A stretch of 64,000 nt of DNA from Desulfotignum sp032250905 (GTDB taxonomy: Bacteria > Desulfobacterota > Desulfobacteria > Desulfobacterales > Desulfobacteraceae). The stretch lies in assembly GCA_032250905.1 (NCBI GenBank), contig JAVVEQ010000009.1:1-64000 (forward strand), given 5' to 3'. The position numbers and the translations under genes are program-made. Numbering within the stretch: the stretch's first letter is position 1; every line of letters begins with the position of its first letter. This document shows, one piece after another, positions 1-7,584 of the stretch. Under the pieces are notes generated by a model. The model had not been told where the DNA came from, did not search any database, and saw nothing but the letters and a program-made list of their open reading frames with translations.

Positions 1-346
1 TCAAGGGTTTTCTCGCGTCCATCTTTGCAATACCGACATGACGCGGCATCTCAAAATCCTTGTCACTTGGAGCTTTTGCTTTGTTCCTGATTTGCTGGAG
101 GACACGATTCCTGGCAGCTTTTTCCGGATTTCGGGACCGATAGTCTTTCCAGTAATTCGGAGTGTTCGCCAGCCATTTATTGTTGGACAGTTTCTGGCTT
201 AGTGCATATTCGGGGTCGTTTGCAAGCTTCTGCCTTTGCCATGAGGCCTTTCTGGCACGCTGGCAGGCTGGTGCGGAGCAGTGGGTCTGAAGCTTGTTTC
301 TCGGAATAAAAAAAGTGCTGCAGCCCAGGCAGGGGATAGGATCCAT
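1..346 (-). CDS. Partial hypothetical protein, probably mobile-element associated
   Basis: Open from an ATG at 346 with no stop before the window edge, so only the first 115 residues are visible. There is a plausible ribosome site (GGAGGG) just upstream of the ATG. The N-terminus has paired cysteines (CLGC near residues 6-9, then HCSAPACQRARK near residues 27-38). A basic, tryptophan/tyrosine-rich segment with repeated WQRQ, NPDY- and YW-like elements follows. I cannot name the family. Small Cys-plus-basic proteins of this look often sit beside transposases or site-specific recombinases, but that is from memory and not proven here. The context fits: just to its right are 24-bp direct repeats and a truncated chromosomal gene. 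Function unknown. Confidence 0.55.
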   Translation of the reverse strand, partial: MDPIPCLGCSTFFIPRNKLQTHCSAPACQRARKASWQRQKLANDPEYALSQKLSNNKWLANTPNYWKDYRSRNPEKAARNRVLQQIRNKAKAPSDKDFEMPRHVGIAKMDARKPL

Positions 347-429
347 GCTCCCTCCAAGTAATGGTTACAAGGCGAATTAAATGGAGAGAATTATATATGG
401 TTATAAAATCGTTTAACGGAATTAAAATA

Positions 430-503
430 TCAGTGGCTGGATCACAACCCTTGAAATTGGCTGGAAAAAAATCCCTGAAAATGGCTGGGAATTAAATCGC
501 TGG
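430..503. repeat. 24-bp direct repeats at a probable mobile-element end
   Basis: The heptamer TGGCTGG starts at 434, 458 and 482, an exact 24-bp period, and a partial copy (CGCTGG) lies at 498-503. The bases around each core are also similar (A/T-rich before, CCCTTG or CCCTG after). Regularly spaced direct repeats at an element end are typical of transposase-binding arrays, as in IS21- or Tn7-type ends. The array sits between the partial gene at 1-346 and a truncated host gene, which supports this reading. The exact element boundary is not visible; it should lie near 505-530. Confidence 0.5.
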
Positions 504-523
504 TCCCACTGTGTTACATTACG

Positions 524-1036
524 CATCCTTCCGATACGGCCCCGCCCCTGGTCAGCCTGAATGCCCGGGTGCTGGTGGAGGGCCCGGATCAAAAACGCAC
601 CATTCCGGTGGAACAGCTCCATGTTGCACCGTCATCCAATCCCCGGGCCGAAACCATTCTGGCGCCCGGGGAAATCATCACCCGGGTGATGTTGCCGCCG
701 GTATCAGAAAACCTGAAGAGTGCCTACCGGAAGGTCCGGGCCCGGCGTGCCTGGGATTTCGCCCTGGCGGGTGTGGCCCTGGCCCTGGAGATGGATGGTG
801 ACAGGGTCGTGGATGCCCGGGTGGTGCTTTCGGGTGCAGCCCCGATCCCCTGGCGCAGCCATGCTGTGGAAAAAACGATCATCGGACGTCACCTGGACAG
901 ACAGGCTATTGCCGCGGCCGCCGCAGCTGTGACAGAAAACGCGGAGCCGCTTGAAAAAAATGCCTATAAAATTTATCTGTTCCAGGGGATCATTGAAGAG
1001 GAACTTGCCAAATTCATCCCCCGGAATCAGGAATGA
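524..1036 (+). pseudogene. 3' remnant of a xanthine-dehydrogenase-type FAD-binding subunit
   Basis: The translation (HPSDTAPPLVSLNARV, then RTIPVEQLHV, PGEIITRVMLPP and YRKVRARRAWDFALAGVALAL) matches the C-terminal two thirds of the FAD-binding (CoxM/XdhB-like) subunit of molybdenum hydroxylases. Everything before the conserved SDTAPP element, including the N-terminal FAD-binding GGTD region, is missing. The reading frame stays open back to 479, but residues before about 524 do not look like the family. A GTG at 569 could start a short protein but it would lack the flavin site. The gene was therefore probably cut by the mobile element on its left. A complete three-subunit set lies at 43147-46813. 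Confidence 0.75.
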
Positions 1037-1098
1037 AAATACCGGCACCGCAGGTTTCAAGCATATCAATACAATTAACCCCAAAAAAGGGAGTGCTT

Positions 1099-1863
1099 AT
1101 GCTGCAATTACAGAATATCACCTTTACAGTTCCTGCATCGGATTCCGGCACTGAACCGCCGGATGAGCAGACAATTATCAACGATGTGAGTTTTGAGTTT
1201 GAACCGGGGGGGTTTTACGCCATCACCGGGCCCAACGGATCAGGTAAAACCACCATTGCCAAATTGATCATGGGCATCAATGAACTCACAAGCGGAAAAA
1301 TCATGTTTGACGGTAAAGATATCAGCAGTCTTCCCATAAATGAACGGTCCAATGCCGGCATTGTCTATGGTTTTCAACATCCGGCACGGTTCAAGGGAAC
1401 CACCTTCCGGGACCTGTTATCCATTTCCCTGGGATCTGAAGATGAGGATGAACTTGTCCGCATCATTTCCCGGGTCGGGGTCTGTTCCATGGATTTTCTG
1501 GATAAACCCGTGGACAGCAAGCTGTCCGGCGGTGAAATCAAAAAAATTGAGCTGGCCACCGTGATTGCAAGAAATCCAAAGGTGGCTATTTATGATGAAC
1601 CAGACACCGGCATTGATCTGTGGACCATCGGGCCCATGGTGGATCTGCTCAAGCGGGAACAAAAAGAAAACAACACCACCACCATTGTGGTCAGTCACAA
1701 CAAAGCATTCCTGGAGGCTGCCGACACCCTGTTGCTGATAAAAAAAGGGGAAATCGCCTATACCGGCGATCTGGCTGGTGCCATGCCCATGCTGGAGGAT
1801 TTAAGTGTCTGTACTTTTGATGAATTATGCCAAGGAGAAAACGATGCTCAATGCTATCGATAA
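1099..1863 (+). CDS. sufC: SufC-type ABC ATPase for Fe-S cluster assembly
   Basis: 254 residues from the ATG at 1099, preceded by GGGAG; an upstream in-frame ATG at 1033 has a worse context. Walker A (GPNGSGKTT) lies near residues 44-52, the ABC signature (LSGGE) near 142-146, Walker B (VAIYDEPDTGID) near 162-173, and the switch histidine in VVSH downstream. The QHPARF Q-loop and the PDTGID segment are typical of SufC. SufC powers the SufB/SufD scaffold in the cytoplasm. The gene overlaps the next one (sufB-like) by 20 bp, so the two are translationally coupled. No sufD, sufS, sufU or sufE is adjacent, which points to the two-component minimal SUF type. Confidence 0.9.
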   Translation: MLQLQNITFTVPASDSGTEPPDEQTIINDVSFEFEPGGFYAITGPNGSGKTTIAKLIMGINELTSGKIMFDGKDISSLPINERSNAGIVYGFQHPARFKGTTFRDLLSISLGSEDEDELVRIISRVGVCSMDFLDKPVDSKLSGGEIKKIELATVIARNPKVAIYDEPDTGIDLWTIGPMVDLLKREQKENNTTTIVVSHNKAFLEAADTLLLIKKGEIAYTGDLAGAMPMLEDLSVCTFDELCQGENDAQCYR

Positions 1864-2764
1864 AAAAGTGTTAAAAGAAGTCGCTGATCTGGAAGGTATC
1901 CCCAAAGGGGCCTATAATATCCGAAAAAACGGAAAATTGGAAGGCCGGGAAGTTTCCGCCAACATCAACATCGAAACCAATGAAAAAGGAGATGGTATTA
2001 TCATTGATATCAAGCCGGGCACAAAGGATGAATCGGTTCATATCCCGGTGATTCTGTCCCAGGCAGGCCTGCATGACGTGGTGTATAATACCTTTATTAT
2101 AGGTGAGGGTTCTGATGTCACCATTGTTGCCGGATGCGGCATCCACTGCGGCAGTGATGAATCTGAAGGGCATTCCGGTATTCATGAATTTCAGATCAAG
2201 GCAGGCGCAAAGGTCACATACGTTGAAAAGCATATTGCCATTGGTGAAGGCAGCGGAAAACGCATCTTAAATCCCACCACAAAGGTGTTTATGGAAGAAA
2301 ATGCCCAGGCACAGATGGAACTGACCCAGCTGGGCGGGGTGGATGAGGCGAAACGCTACAATGAGGCACATATCGGCCCCGGCAGTGTGCTGCTGATCAC
2401 GGAACGGGTGATGACAGAAGGAAGCCAGATTGCGGAATCTCGAAATGAGATCACTTTGGACGGGAAAGACAGCAAAACCAATATTGTTTCCCGTTCTGTC
2501 ATAAAAGGCAGCTCCTCCCAGGATTTTTATGTGAATCTGACGGCAAAAGCCCGGTGCTACGGCCATATTGAATGCGACGCCATTATCATGGACAACGGTA
2601 TCAATCAGACCATACCGGCGCTGCGGGCCCTGAACCCGGATGCGGAGCTGACCCATGAGGCATCCATCGGCAAAATCGCCAATGATCAGTTGATGAAGCT
2701 CATGAGTCTCGGTCTCGATTACGACCAGGCTGTCAACCGCATCATACAGGGATTTTTACGCTGA
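1844..2764 (+). CDS. sufB: SufB/SufD family scaffold protein (minimal SUF)
   Basis: 306 residues from the ATG at 1844, with AGGAG seven bases upstream; longer in-frame starts fall inside sufC. The protein carries the SufBD core, ending with the family C-terminus (HEASIGKI, then GLDYDQAVNRIIQGFLR). The Glu in HEASIGKI corresponds to the conserved glutamate near the SufB/SufD interface, and a cysteine sits in IECDAI. It is much shorter than E. coli SufB (about 495) or SufD (about 423) and lacks their N-terminal regions. With SufC it matches the compact two-gene SUF systems of anaerobes and archaea, where SufB probably forms the scaffold as a homodimer. I assign SufB over SufD because only one such gene is present. 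Confidence 0.8.
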   Translation: MLNAIDKKVLKEVADLEGIPKGAYNIRKNGKLEGREVSANINIETNEKGDGIIIDIKPGTKDESVHIPVILSQAGLHDVVYNTFIIGEGSDVTIVAGCGIHCGSDESEGHSGIHEFQIKAGAKVTYVEKHIAIGEGSGKRILNPTTKVFMEENAQAQMELTQLGGVDEAKRYNEAHIGPGSVLLITERVMTEGSQIAESRNEITLDGKDSKTNIVSRSVIKGSSSQDFYVNLTAKARCYGHIECDAIIMDNGINQTIPALRALNPDAELTHEASIGKIANDQLMKLMSLGLDYDQAVNRIIQGFLR

Positions 2765-2772
2765 ACTGATTT

Positions 2773-4548
2773 TTATCCCAGGATCTCGCTGATGTCTTCA
2801 TCCGGTGTTTTTATGGGCATGATATTAAACTTTTCCACCAGGAAATCGAGTATACCGGGTGTGATAAACGCCGGAAGACTCGGGCCCAGGCGGATATCCT
2901 GAATTCCCAGATACAGCAGCGCCAGAAGAATGCAGACGGCCTTCTGCTCATACCAGGACAGAATCATGGACAGGGGAAGGTCATTGACATTGGTATCCAG
3001 TGCCCTGGAAAGCGCCAGCGCAATCTGAACAGCAGAATAGGCATCATTACATTGTCCCACATCCAAGAGACGCGGTATTCCGTCGATATCACCCAAATCC
3101 TTGTCGAAAAAACGGTACTTCCCGCAGGCAAGGGTCATCACTACGCAGTCTTCCGGTAATTTTTCCACAAACTCGGTATAATAATTACGCCCGGGTTTGG
3201 CGCCATCACATCCGGCTACCAGAAAAAAATGTCGGATTTTTCCTGCCTTGACCGCCGCGAGTATATCACCGGCCCTTTCGAGAATGGCATTCCGGGCAAA
3301 GCCTACCATGACTGCGCCCCTTTCAGCATCCGTTTCAAATCCGGGGAGGGCCAGGGCACGGTTGATCACCGGCTGAAAGTCGGTGTCGTGAATATGGGGT
3401 ATCCCCGGCCATCCCACCATGCCGGATGTAAACAGATTTTTTTCATAGGCTTTTTGGGGACGCTGCAGGCAGTTGGTCGTCATCAGGATTGCACCGGGAA
3501 ACTCCTTAAATTCCCTGGTCTGGTTCTGCCATGCTGTACCAAAGTGACCATAAAAATGATCATATTTCTTCAATTCAGGATATCCATGCAGGCTGAGCAT
3601 CTCTCCATGGGTATATACATTGATTCCCGTTCCCCGGGTCTGCTTCAGCAGTTCTTCGAGATCTCTGAGATCGTGACCCGATACCAGAATTGCTTTTCCT
3701 TTTTTATGCCCCAGGGGGACCTTTGTGGGTATCGGATGTCCATATGTTTCGGTATTGCCTGCATCCAGCAATTCCATGGCCCGGTATGCTATCTTACCGC
3801 AATCAAGCGTCAGCTGCACCCAGTCGTCCAGATTCAGCCCTTCTTGCTGGATGGCAGCCAGAGCTTTGAAAATAAACTGATACACCTCATCATCCTCTTG
3901 TCCCAGAATCTGGGCATGGTCTGCATAGGCGGCCACCCCTTTAATGCCGAACAATACCGTATGTTTTAATGACAGAATATCCGGGCTGTCCGCCGGGTAT
4001 GAAAACAGCCCCACAGATGCTGCCTGACTGAGCAGTTCCTCCCGGCTTACTGCTGGTTCAAATGTGGCGGGGCCTTGTTCCAGCCGATAGTCACCGCCGC
4101 TGCTTTTCAGTTTTTTCTTAATCTCTTCACGCAATGCAACAGCCTGATGGATAAGATCTACAAATCGCTGGGGATCAAAATCCACATTGGTTAACGTTGA
4201 AAAGGCGGCTTTAACGGTAAACACACCATACCGCCGATCCTGTATACCGAACCGGATGCCTTCAAGCACCACCTTGGAGAGCCCCATGAGGCTGTACATA
4301 AGCAGATCCTGCAGGTCAGCGACTTCCGGTTTTTTCCCGCAGACACCAAGGACATTACACCCTGTTCCCTTAGCTGTCTGCTCACATTGATAACAAAACA
4401 TACTTACCCTTTTTTTCTGGCTTTTGGTTCCTGCTCTTCCGTCATCACAGGCATCTTTGCCCGGTTCATTAGGCCTTGCATGCTCGGCAAATTCAGGGGC
4501 CTGCGTACAGACATCCAGCTCAGCATCTTCTTTTTTTTTATCTGTCAT
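2773..4548 (-). CDS. hcp: Hybrid cluster protein (hydroxylamine/NO reductase) with N-terminal extension
   Basis: 591 residues. The class I N-terminal cluster motif CX2CX8CX5C is at residues 52, 55, 64 and 70. Hybrid-cluster ligands are recognisable in order: His in SGHDLR, Glu in THGEML, Cys in TTNCLQ, VAGCDGAKPG, ACGKYR and VGQCND, and the Glu/Lys pair in SWYEQKAV. Hcp reduces NO or hydroxylamine and protects anaerobes from nitrosative stress. The usual start would be Met50 (position 4401). However, the ATG at 4548 has a strong ribosome site (GAGGTG), so a 49-residue hydrophilic extension is probably translated. It lies 63 bp downstream of desulfoferrodoxin and is probably cotranscribed with it. 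Confidence 0.93.
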   Translation of the reverse strand: MTDKKKEDAELDVCTQAPEFAEHARPNEPGKDACDDGRAGTKSQKKRVSMFCYQCEQTAKGTGCNVLGVCGKKPEVADLQDLLMYSLMGLSKVVLEGIRFGIQDRRYGVFTVKAAFSTLTNVDFDPQRFVDLIHQAVALREEIKKKLKSSGGDYRLEQGPATFEPAVSREELLSQAASVGLFSYPADSPDILSLKHTVLFGIKGVAAYADHAQILGQEDDEVYQFIFKALAAIQQEGLNLDDWVQLTLDCGKIAYRAMELLDAGNTETYGHPIPTKVPLGHKKGKAILVSGHDLRDLEELLKQTRGTGINVYTHGEMLSLHGYPELKKYDHFYGHFGTAWQNQTREFKEFPGAILMTTNCLQRPQKAYEKNLFTSGMVGWPGIPHIHDTDFQPVINRALALPGFETDAERGAVMVGFARNAILERAGDILAAVKAGKIRHFFLVAGCDGAKPGRNYYTEFVEKLPEDCVVMTLACGKYRFFDKDLGDIDGIPRLLDVGQCNDAYSAVQIALALSRALDTNVNDLPLSMILSWYEQKAVCILLALLYLGIQDIRLGPSLPAFITPGILDFLVEKFNIMPIKTPDEDISEILG

Positions 4549-4611
4549 AAAACACCTCGATTGAATGGCGGCTAATTAACCGCCCTTTTTCACGGGTATG
4601 GCCTCTGGTAT

Positions 4612-4989
4612 TCACGATTTCCACAACCCATGGACATTACAATATTCTCGTGCAGTAACCTTCTGATTTTTGGTGGCAAAGAAACTTTCCGGTGCCTCGC
4701 CGGGTTTTAAAAAATGGCGGCAGGAATCATCACCATCAAGAATTTCGATCCATTCAATATAATGTTTTTCCTCCATGGGATGGGGATTGCTCCCTACCTT
4801 CACGGTTACTCCGCCGTCTGCCGCCTCGATAACAGGCACATGTTTTTCTTTGCCTTCATCTGCCGCAGCCTTTTCCTCAAAAAGCCCCATTTCCTCTCCA
4901 CAGCATACCAGATCCCCTTCCCCGCCATGGAGAACTTCAATGATGTTTCCGCATACTTCGCATTTGTAAACCTGTTTTCTTTGTGCCAT
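4612..4989 (-). CDS. dfx: Desulfoferrodoxin (superoxide reductase), copy 1
   Basis: 125 residues with both iron centres. The desulforedoxin-type Fe(Cys)4 site uses Cys10, Cys13, Cys29 and Cys30. The catalytic Fe(His)4Cys site uses His50 (in EKHVPV, with the conserved Glu/Lys), His70, His76, Cys115 and His118. It reduces superoxide to hydrogen peroxide in the cytoplasm, normally fed by rubredoxin. Length and both domains are complete. It precedes hcp on the same strand, forming an O2/NO stress operon. A second complete copy lies at 10604-10984 and a truncated one at 5389. Confidence 0.96.
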   Translation of the reverse strand: MAQRKQVYKCEVCGNIIEVLHGGEGDLVCCGEEMGLFEEKAAADEGKEKHVPVIEAADGGVTVKVGSNPHPMEEKHYIEWIEILDGDDSCRHFLKPGEAPESFFATKNQKVTAREYCNVHGLWKS

Positions 4990-5388
4990 GTGACGGCCTC
5001 CTCTTAGTTAAATTTCAAGATTAATTTGGTTAGGCTACGGTGGTCTTGAGATCACATCCCAGTTGTTCAACCGTCTGCCTGTCGATTGTTTTTATGATCA
5101 AGCAAAAAAGATCTGAAAACAATAGGTAGAAACATGTACTTTACCATGATCTTCCATTTATATTGCCCTCTTCGTTCTTCAGGGGCACGGGCGTGTCGCC
5201 GGATTTTCGGCATCACAGGATGTCCAGTGAGTGTCATATGCAACTGATTTACAGGAAAACACGTATTGTAATGATACCATTTCAGGTGCACCGTATAAGA
5301 AACCGTTCCGAATCAGCCACTGATGGCGGCAACGGCTTAGAGAAGCAGCATCCAACCGTTATTTATTTTTATCGAAAGGAGTAAGGAA
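4990..5388. other. Intergenic region between divergent dfx genes
   Basis: About 400 bp separating the minus-strand dfx/hcp operon from the plus-strand dfx remnant. It must carry the dfx promoter on the minus strand. I see no convincing -24/-12 box, FNR-like palindrome or structured RNA. The short open frames on both strands lack ribosome sites and recognisable protein character. Confidence 0.4.
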
Positions 5389-5430
5389 ATGCCGAAAAAA
5401 GATGACATTTACAAATGTGACGTATGGTGA
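5389..5430 (+). pseudogene. Truncated desulfoferrodoxin start (13 codons)
   Basis: A strong ribosome site (AAAGGAGTAAGG) precedes an ATG and the residues MPKKDDIYKCDVW, then TGA. This is the exact style of a desulfoferrodoxin or desulforedoxin N-terminus (IYKCDVCGN) up to the first cysteine. Where the second Cys-Gly should follow, the sequence diverges and stops. The TGA overlaps a 10-bp stem hairpin (5427-5455). It looks like the stub of a third dfx gene whose body was deleted. A translated leader peptide is a less likely alternative. Confidence 0.6.
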
Positions 5431-5455
5431 GGCCGGCTGATCATTCCGGCCTCAC
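5427..5455. terminator. GC-rich hairpin between dfx stub and DHH gene
   Basis: GTGAGGCCGG pairs with CCGGCCTCAC around a 9-base loop. It lies 12 bases beyond the stop of the minus-strand DHH phosphoesterase gene. There is no clean U-run directly after it on either strand; on the plus strand a T7 run comes 20 bases later. It may serve as a weak or bidirectional terminator. Confidence 0.45.
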
Positions 5456-5467
5456 GGACTATTCAAT

Positions 5468-6460
5468 CTATTCAATTTTTTTGCCGGCTGTTTTCGCAAT
5501 TTTGTCCATTATCCACTCAGCCAGAACTTTCCGGGCCACACTGCCGGTATCTTTTCGGACCAGATGAAGGGACAGTTCCGCCCGGGCCATGGTTTTGTGC
5601 CCACCGGCGGAACCGTATTGGGAAAAGGCTTCTTTGGCAGTATTTCCCGCTCCTTTGCGCAGGCCGTCGTTTCTGAGAATAACAATCAGTTTTCCGTCCA
5701 CAACCCCGGAGACAATAGACCAGTTGACCCCGGAAATGGTCAGGAAAAAATCCGCCACCACCACCAGTTCATCCGGCTTGGAAAGTTTTCCGGCATGGTA
5801 GAAAACCCGGTTGTTCACTATCTGCCTTTTTTTGATGGCGTTTCCCAGAAAATCCAGATCTTCATCCGTGAAAAACGCCCGTTCCACCTTTGTGACGATA
5901 TTGTTGTCGGCAAATTTATACAGATGTTGAAACGCCCGGATGTCCTTGATGGTTGCCTGGCGGGTGAAGTCAGCCGTATCTGTTTTAATGCCCAGCATCA
6001 GGGCAGCCGCCAGTTTGGGGGAAGGCTTGATCTTCCAGGATTTCAGATATTCGGTCAGGATGGTGGAACAGGTACCGTATCCCGGCCTGATATCAGTATA
6101 GCCCGCCTCCGGGCTGGACACGGGATGGTGATCAATGATGGCGGTATAAGTGACACCTGCAAAGGCCTCGTTGTGATCCGGCTGGGAATCGACAATGACA
6201 AAATTATCAAACCCGGACATGTCCACCTCTGCCAGATCCTTGAGTCCGGGTTCAGTGAGCTGGATCAGTGTCAGGTTGTCCGGACGGCTGATGCGGTTGA
6301 AATGGGCGATGGCCACTTCAGACACTCTTCGCCACAGCAGGCGCTTGACCGCCATGGCTGAGGCGATGGCATCCGGATCCGCATTGATGATCACCAATAC
6401 TTTTGCATTGGTTTTGAACTGCTTGAAAAACTGCCTGACATTTTCCCGGGTGCTGCTCAC
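5468..6460 (-). CDS. DHH/DHHA1 family phosphoesterase (NrnA/RecJ-like)
   Basis: 330 residues. DHH motifs are present in order: NADPDAIASA near 26-35 (motif I), VDSQPDHN (motif II) and IDHHP (motif III). Near the C-terminus is the DHHA1 substrate-binding signature GSAGGHKTMARAEL. Such proteins are manganese-dependent cytoplasmic phosphoesterases acting on short oligonucleotides, pAp or cyclic dinucleotides; which applies here cannot be told. The gene overlaps the upstream membrane-protein gene by 4 bp (ATGA type), so the pair is translationally coupled. It ends just before the hairpin at 5427-5455. Confidence 0.85.
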   Translation of the reverse strand: MSSTRENVRQFFKQFKTNAKVLVIINADPDAIASAMAVKRLLWRRVSEVAIAHFNRISRPDNLTLIQLTEPGLKDLAEVDMSGFDNFVIVDSQPDHNEAFAGVTYTAIIDHHPVSSPEAGYTDIRPGYGTCSTILTEYLKSWKIKPSPKLAAALMLGIKTDTADFTRQATIKDIRAFQHLYKFADNNIVTKVERAFFTDEDLDFLGNAIKKRQIVNNRVFYHAGKLSKPDELVVVADFFLTISGVNWSIVSGVVDGKLIVILRNDGLRKGAGNTAKEAFSQYGSAGGHKTMARAELSLHLVRKDTGSVARKVLAEWIMDKIAKTAGKKIE

Positions 6461-7560
6461 AAGGGCACCTTTTTGGTATGATTACTGCTGAAAAACAAAA
6501 CAAGTGTTATAAAAGCATACCCGATAATGGCCAAAATAGCAAACCCGCCGTAAAACACCCCCAGAGGCGCCAGGACAACAGCGGTCAGCCAGTGAATGAA
6601 AATCACCGTGGGGGAATGCAACTGGATGGGAAAATCCTTGAACCGGCAGATTACGGCCAGACCGCACAGGTTCCACCCGTAAAGGGAAGCGAACACATGC
6701 AGATGCAGCAGCCATTTGGTTTTCTGAGGATCATAGCCATCCGACATCTGAAAGAAAATATAGGCGATGCCGGTGATGGCAGTCACGATCAGAAACCCGA
6801 TGCCCGATGTCAGAAACAGTTTCTGCTGCATGGATTTGGCAAAGGTATAATACAGATAAAACACCACCACCACGGCCGCAAACAGTGCAAATGTCACAAA
6901 AATCTGCGGGATGAACCGCTCCAGCAGAATGAAGATGAAGAAAATGATCACCCCCAGGGTAATGGTCCAGAAACACAGTTCCATGAACACCTTGAAACCG
7001 GAGCCTTCAATCTCTCTGAGCATGGAGAAAACCAGAGACAGCGTAATCAATGACAATGGGAATGAAAAGCCCAGGAAAAACGTATTCAGCACCAGTTTCT
7101 CCATATAAACCCAGTGAAAGTATTCATTGTTCAAAATAACCACGGCTGCGATGGCGATACCCGTAGACAGGCACAGCAACGCCGCCTGGTGAAACTTTTT
7201 GGTCACAGGCACCTGTTTCTGAAAGAACTCAGACGGAAACCAGGAAAAACTCTGAATCCGGATCTGTTCCACCAGAAAATAGAGCGGCACCGATATCGCC
7301 AGGGTTATGGAATACCAATTGAAAAACGCGGAAAATGCATAAATCAGGGATCCGGCAAAAAACAGTTTCACCGTATTGGACACCTGCTTCTGTCCCTGGG
7401 TGTAATACAGCAGGATGGACCCCCCGGTACACAGATTGAACAGAAAAATATGCAGCCGTTCAAAACTGTACGCCTGCAAAGGAAAATAAACATGCACAAA
7501 CCCGAACACCAGGGCAACGATCATTAAAAATGAAAACAACAATTTAAGATGTGGTGACAT
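6457..7560 (-). CDS. Polytopic membrane protein of unknown function
   Basis: 367 residues with roughly ten or eleven hydrophobic segments spread along the whole length and short charged loops. Several histidines sit in or near membrane segments (HVYF, LHLHVFASLYGWN, FIHWLTA), and the last third somewhat resembles haem-binding or cytochrome oxidase subunit I-like membrane proteins. I do not recognise the family with confidence. It lies 24 bp after the epimerase fusion gene and overlaps the DHH phosphoesterase by 4 bp, so the three genes probably form one operon. No signal peptide or soluble domain is evident. Confidence 0.75.
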   Translation of the reverse strand: MSPHLKLLFSFLMIVALVFGFVHVYFPLQAYSFERLHIFLFNLCTGGSILLYYTQGQKQVSNTVKLFFAGSLIYAFSAFFNWYSITLAISVPLYFLVEQIRIQSFSWFPSEFFQKQVPVTKKFHQAALLCLSTGIAIAAVVILNNEYFHWVYMEKLVLNTFFLGFSFPLSLITLSLVFSMLREIEGSGFKVFMELCFWTITLGVIIFFIFILLERFIPQIFVTFALFAAVVVVFYLYYTFAKSMQQKLFLTSGIGFLIVTAITGIAYIFFQMSDGYDPQKTKWLLHLHVFASLYGWNLCGLAVICRFKDFPIQLHSPTVIFIHWLTAVVLAPLGVFYGGFAILAIIGYAFITLVLFFSSNHTKKVPL

Positions 7561-7584
7561 ACGTTTGTCCGTTATTTATCAAGA

